From Bacteroidota bacterium (GTDB lineage: Bacteria > Bacteroidota > Bacteroidia > Bacteroidales > WCHB1-69): 7,228 bases of DNA. Position numbers and translations under genes: made by a program. The DNA lies in assembly GCA_023459435.1 (NCBI GenBank), contig JAEWUL010000069.1, positions 1 through 7,228 of the forward strand, written 5' to 3'. Positions 6,414 through 7,228 of this stretch are shown piece after piece. Within the stretch, counting starts at the first letter, position 1, and every line of letters begins with the position of its first letter. Under the pieces are notes generated by a model that saw only the letters and a list, made by a program, of their open reading frames with translations, did not search any database and had not been told where the DNA came from.

Positions 6414-7228
6414 TTATTTTAATCTTAAACTATTGGTTACAACACTAACACTACTTAATGCCATTGCGGCACCGGCAATCATAGGATTTAACATAAATCC
6501 GAAAAAGGGGTAAAGGAGACCCGCTGCAATTGGAATTCCGATGATATTATAGATAAAAGCCCAAAAAAGGTTTTGTTTGATGATTCTCACTGTTTTTTTT
6601 GAAAGGTGAATCGCATCCACAATTTTGGTCAGATCAGAAGAGATAATCGTCATTTTTGCTACATCCATAGCGATATCGCTCCCTTTTCCCATAGCAATAC
6701 TGATATCGGCCTGAGCCAGAGCTACAGAATCGTTGATTCCATCTCCCACCATAGCCACTATTTTTCCATCTTCCTGAAGTGATTTAATAAAATCTGCCTT
6801 TTGAATAGGGAGTAATCCTGCCTGAAAATGTTTTATATAAGCCTGTTTAGCAATGGTTTCTGCCGTTTCCCGATTATCACCAGTCAGCATATACACTTCA
6901 ATTCCCTGCTTCTCCAAAAGCTGAATGGCATGGATTGAACTTGGTTTAATCTCATCAGAGATCGCGTAAATGGCCAAGACCTGTTCACTGTTGGCGAACC
7001 ATACGATCGTTTTGGCTTCTTTTTGCCATTCATCAGCCTGAGCAATCAAATCGGGGTGTATGATAACCCCTTGATCTCTCATCAACGATAGATTACCGGC
7101 AAAATAGGCCATTCCTGAAAAGTAACCCTGAACCCCTTTCCCGGTAATACTTTGGAATTGGGTCACATTTATTATAGAATATGCGTTCAAACTTTTCACT
7201 ACAGAGTCAGCCAATGGATGTTCCGATT
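6414..7228 (-). CDS. copA: Cu+-type P1B ATPase, C-terminal part (5' cut by window edge)
   Basis: Inner-membrane ATP-driven metal exporter. About 270 C-terminal residues are visible of a protein that is usually 650-830 long. Reading in from the window edge, the first complete codons give SEHPLA, the conserved His-Pro motif of P1B ATPase nucleotide-binding domains, so the TTG at 7212-7214 is an internal Leu and not a start. Numbered from that Ser: GKGVQG (29-34), DEIKP (91-95), TGDN (115-118), the hinge GDGIND (161-166), then two membrane helices. TM7 has N219 and YN (226-227); TM8 has M255 and SS (258-259) before NSLRL. This N/YN and MxxSS pattern is that of the Cu+/Ag+ (1B-1) group. The CPC motif, phosphorylation DKTG and any N-terminal metal-binding domains lie outside the window. 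First visible gene of a probable operon with the AlkD-like gene. Confidence 0.93.
   Translation of the reverse strand, partial: SEHPLADSVVKSLNAYSIINVTQFQSITGKGVQGYFSGMAYFAGNLSLMRDQGVIIHPDLIAQADEWQKEAKTIVWFANSEQVLAIYAISDEIKPSSIHAIQLLEKQGIEVYMLTGDNRETAETIAKQAYIKHFQAGLLPIQKADFIKSLQEDGKIVAMVGDGINDSVALAQADISIAMGKGSDIAMDVAKMTIISSDLTKIVDAIHLSKKTVRIIKQNLFWAFIYNIIGIPIAAGLLYPFFGFMLNPMIAGAAMALSSVSVVTNSLRLK

Noticed and set aside
7212..7214. TTG as the start of the P-type ATPase fragment
   Set aside because: The reading frame continues to the window edge and spells the conserved SEHPLA motif, so this is an internal Leu.
1478..7228. A copper-resistance island linking the MbnP-like gene and the Cu+ ATPase
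   Set aside because: The two are in different transcripts, separated by prs and its divergent promoter. No copper regulator, chaperone or oxidase is seen, so the proximity is probably chance.
1..7228. CRISPR arrays, tRNA/rRNA genes, transposases, attachment sites
   Set aside because: I found no regularly spaced repeats, cloverleaf-like segments, transposase motifs or flanking direct repeats by reading both strands. Coding density leaves little room for them.

Overview
The window looks like chromosomal DNA from a Bacteroidota (Bacteroidetes) bacterium. It is AT-rich. Coding starts lack Shine-Dalgarno sequences and have A/T-rich leaders instead. Two perfect matches to the phylum's TAnnTTTG -7 promoter box sit in the one divergent intergenic region. 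There are short acidic-flanked lipoprotein signals, and the formiminotransferase-cyclodeaminase and PRPP synthetase sequences are of the Bacteroidota type. The exact genus cannot be named from the sequence.

Layout, left to right. (1) Positions 1-1422, plus strand: the C-terminal five-sixths of bifunctional glutamate formimidoyltransferase/formimidoyltetrahydrofolate cyclodeaminase (histidine degradation, one-carbon folate pool), cut by the window edge. (2) Positions 1445-1476: a perfect palindrome flanked by A and T tracts, acting as a shared bidirectional terminator. (3) Positions 4628 down to 1478, minus strand: a compact three-gene envelope operon. It encodes a secreted subtilisin-family (S8) protease, a lipoprotein with a DUF1566/FGE-like 'WYxPSxxE...YWTSTE' domain, and an MbnP-like lipoprotein. 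It starts at a TATTTTTG promoter and ends at the shared terminator. (4) Positions 4629-4760: divergent promoter region with two -7 boxes and a T8-N10-A8 tract between them. (5) Positions 4761-5699, plus strand: ribose-phosphate pyrophosphokinase (prs). (6) Positions 7228 down to 5696, minus strand: the C-terminal half of a Cu+-type P1B ATPase (copA-like, cut by the window edge), followed after 7 bp by an AlkD-like HEAT-repeat DNA alkylation repair protein. Its stop codon overlaps that of prs in convergent orientation.

Functionally this is mostly core metabolism (folate C1 units, PRPP supply), metal homeostasis and base repair, with one accessory-looking cell-envelope operon. The S8 / FGE-like lipoprotein / MbnP-like operon is the part least explained by known pathways and is the best candidate for follow-up. 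I see no convincing evidence for a wholly new system, and no RNA genes, CRISPR arrays or mobile elements. No gene-free stretch exceeds about 130 bases.
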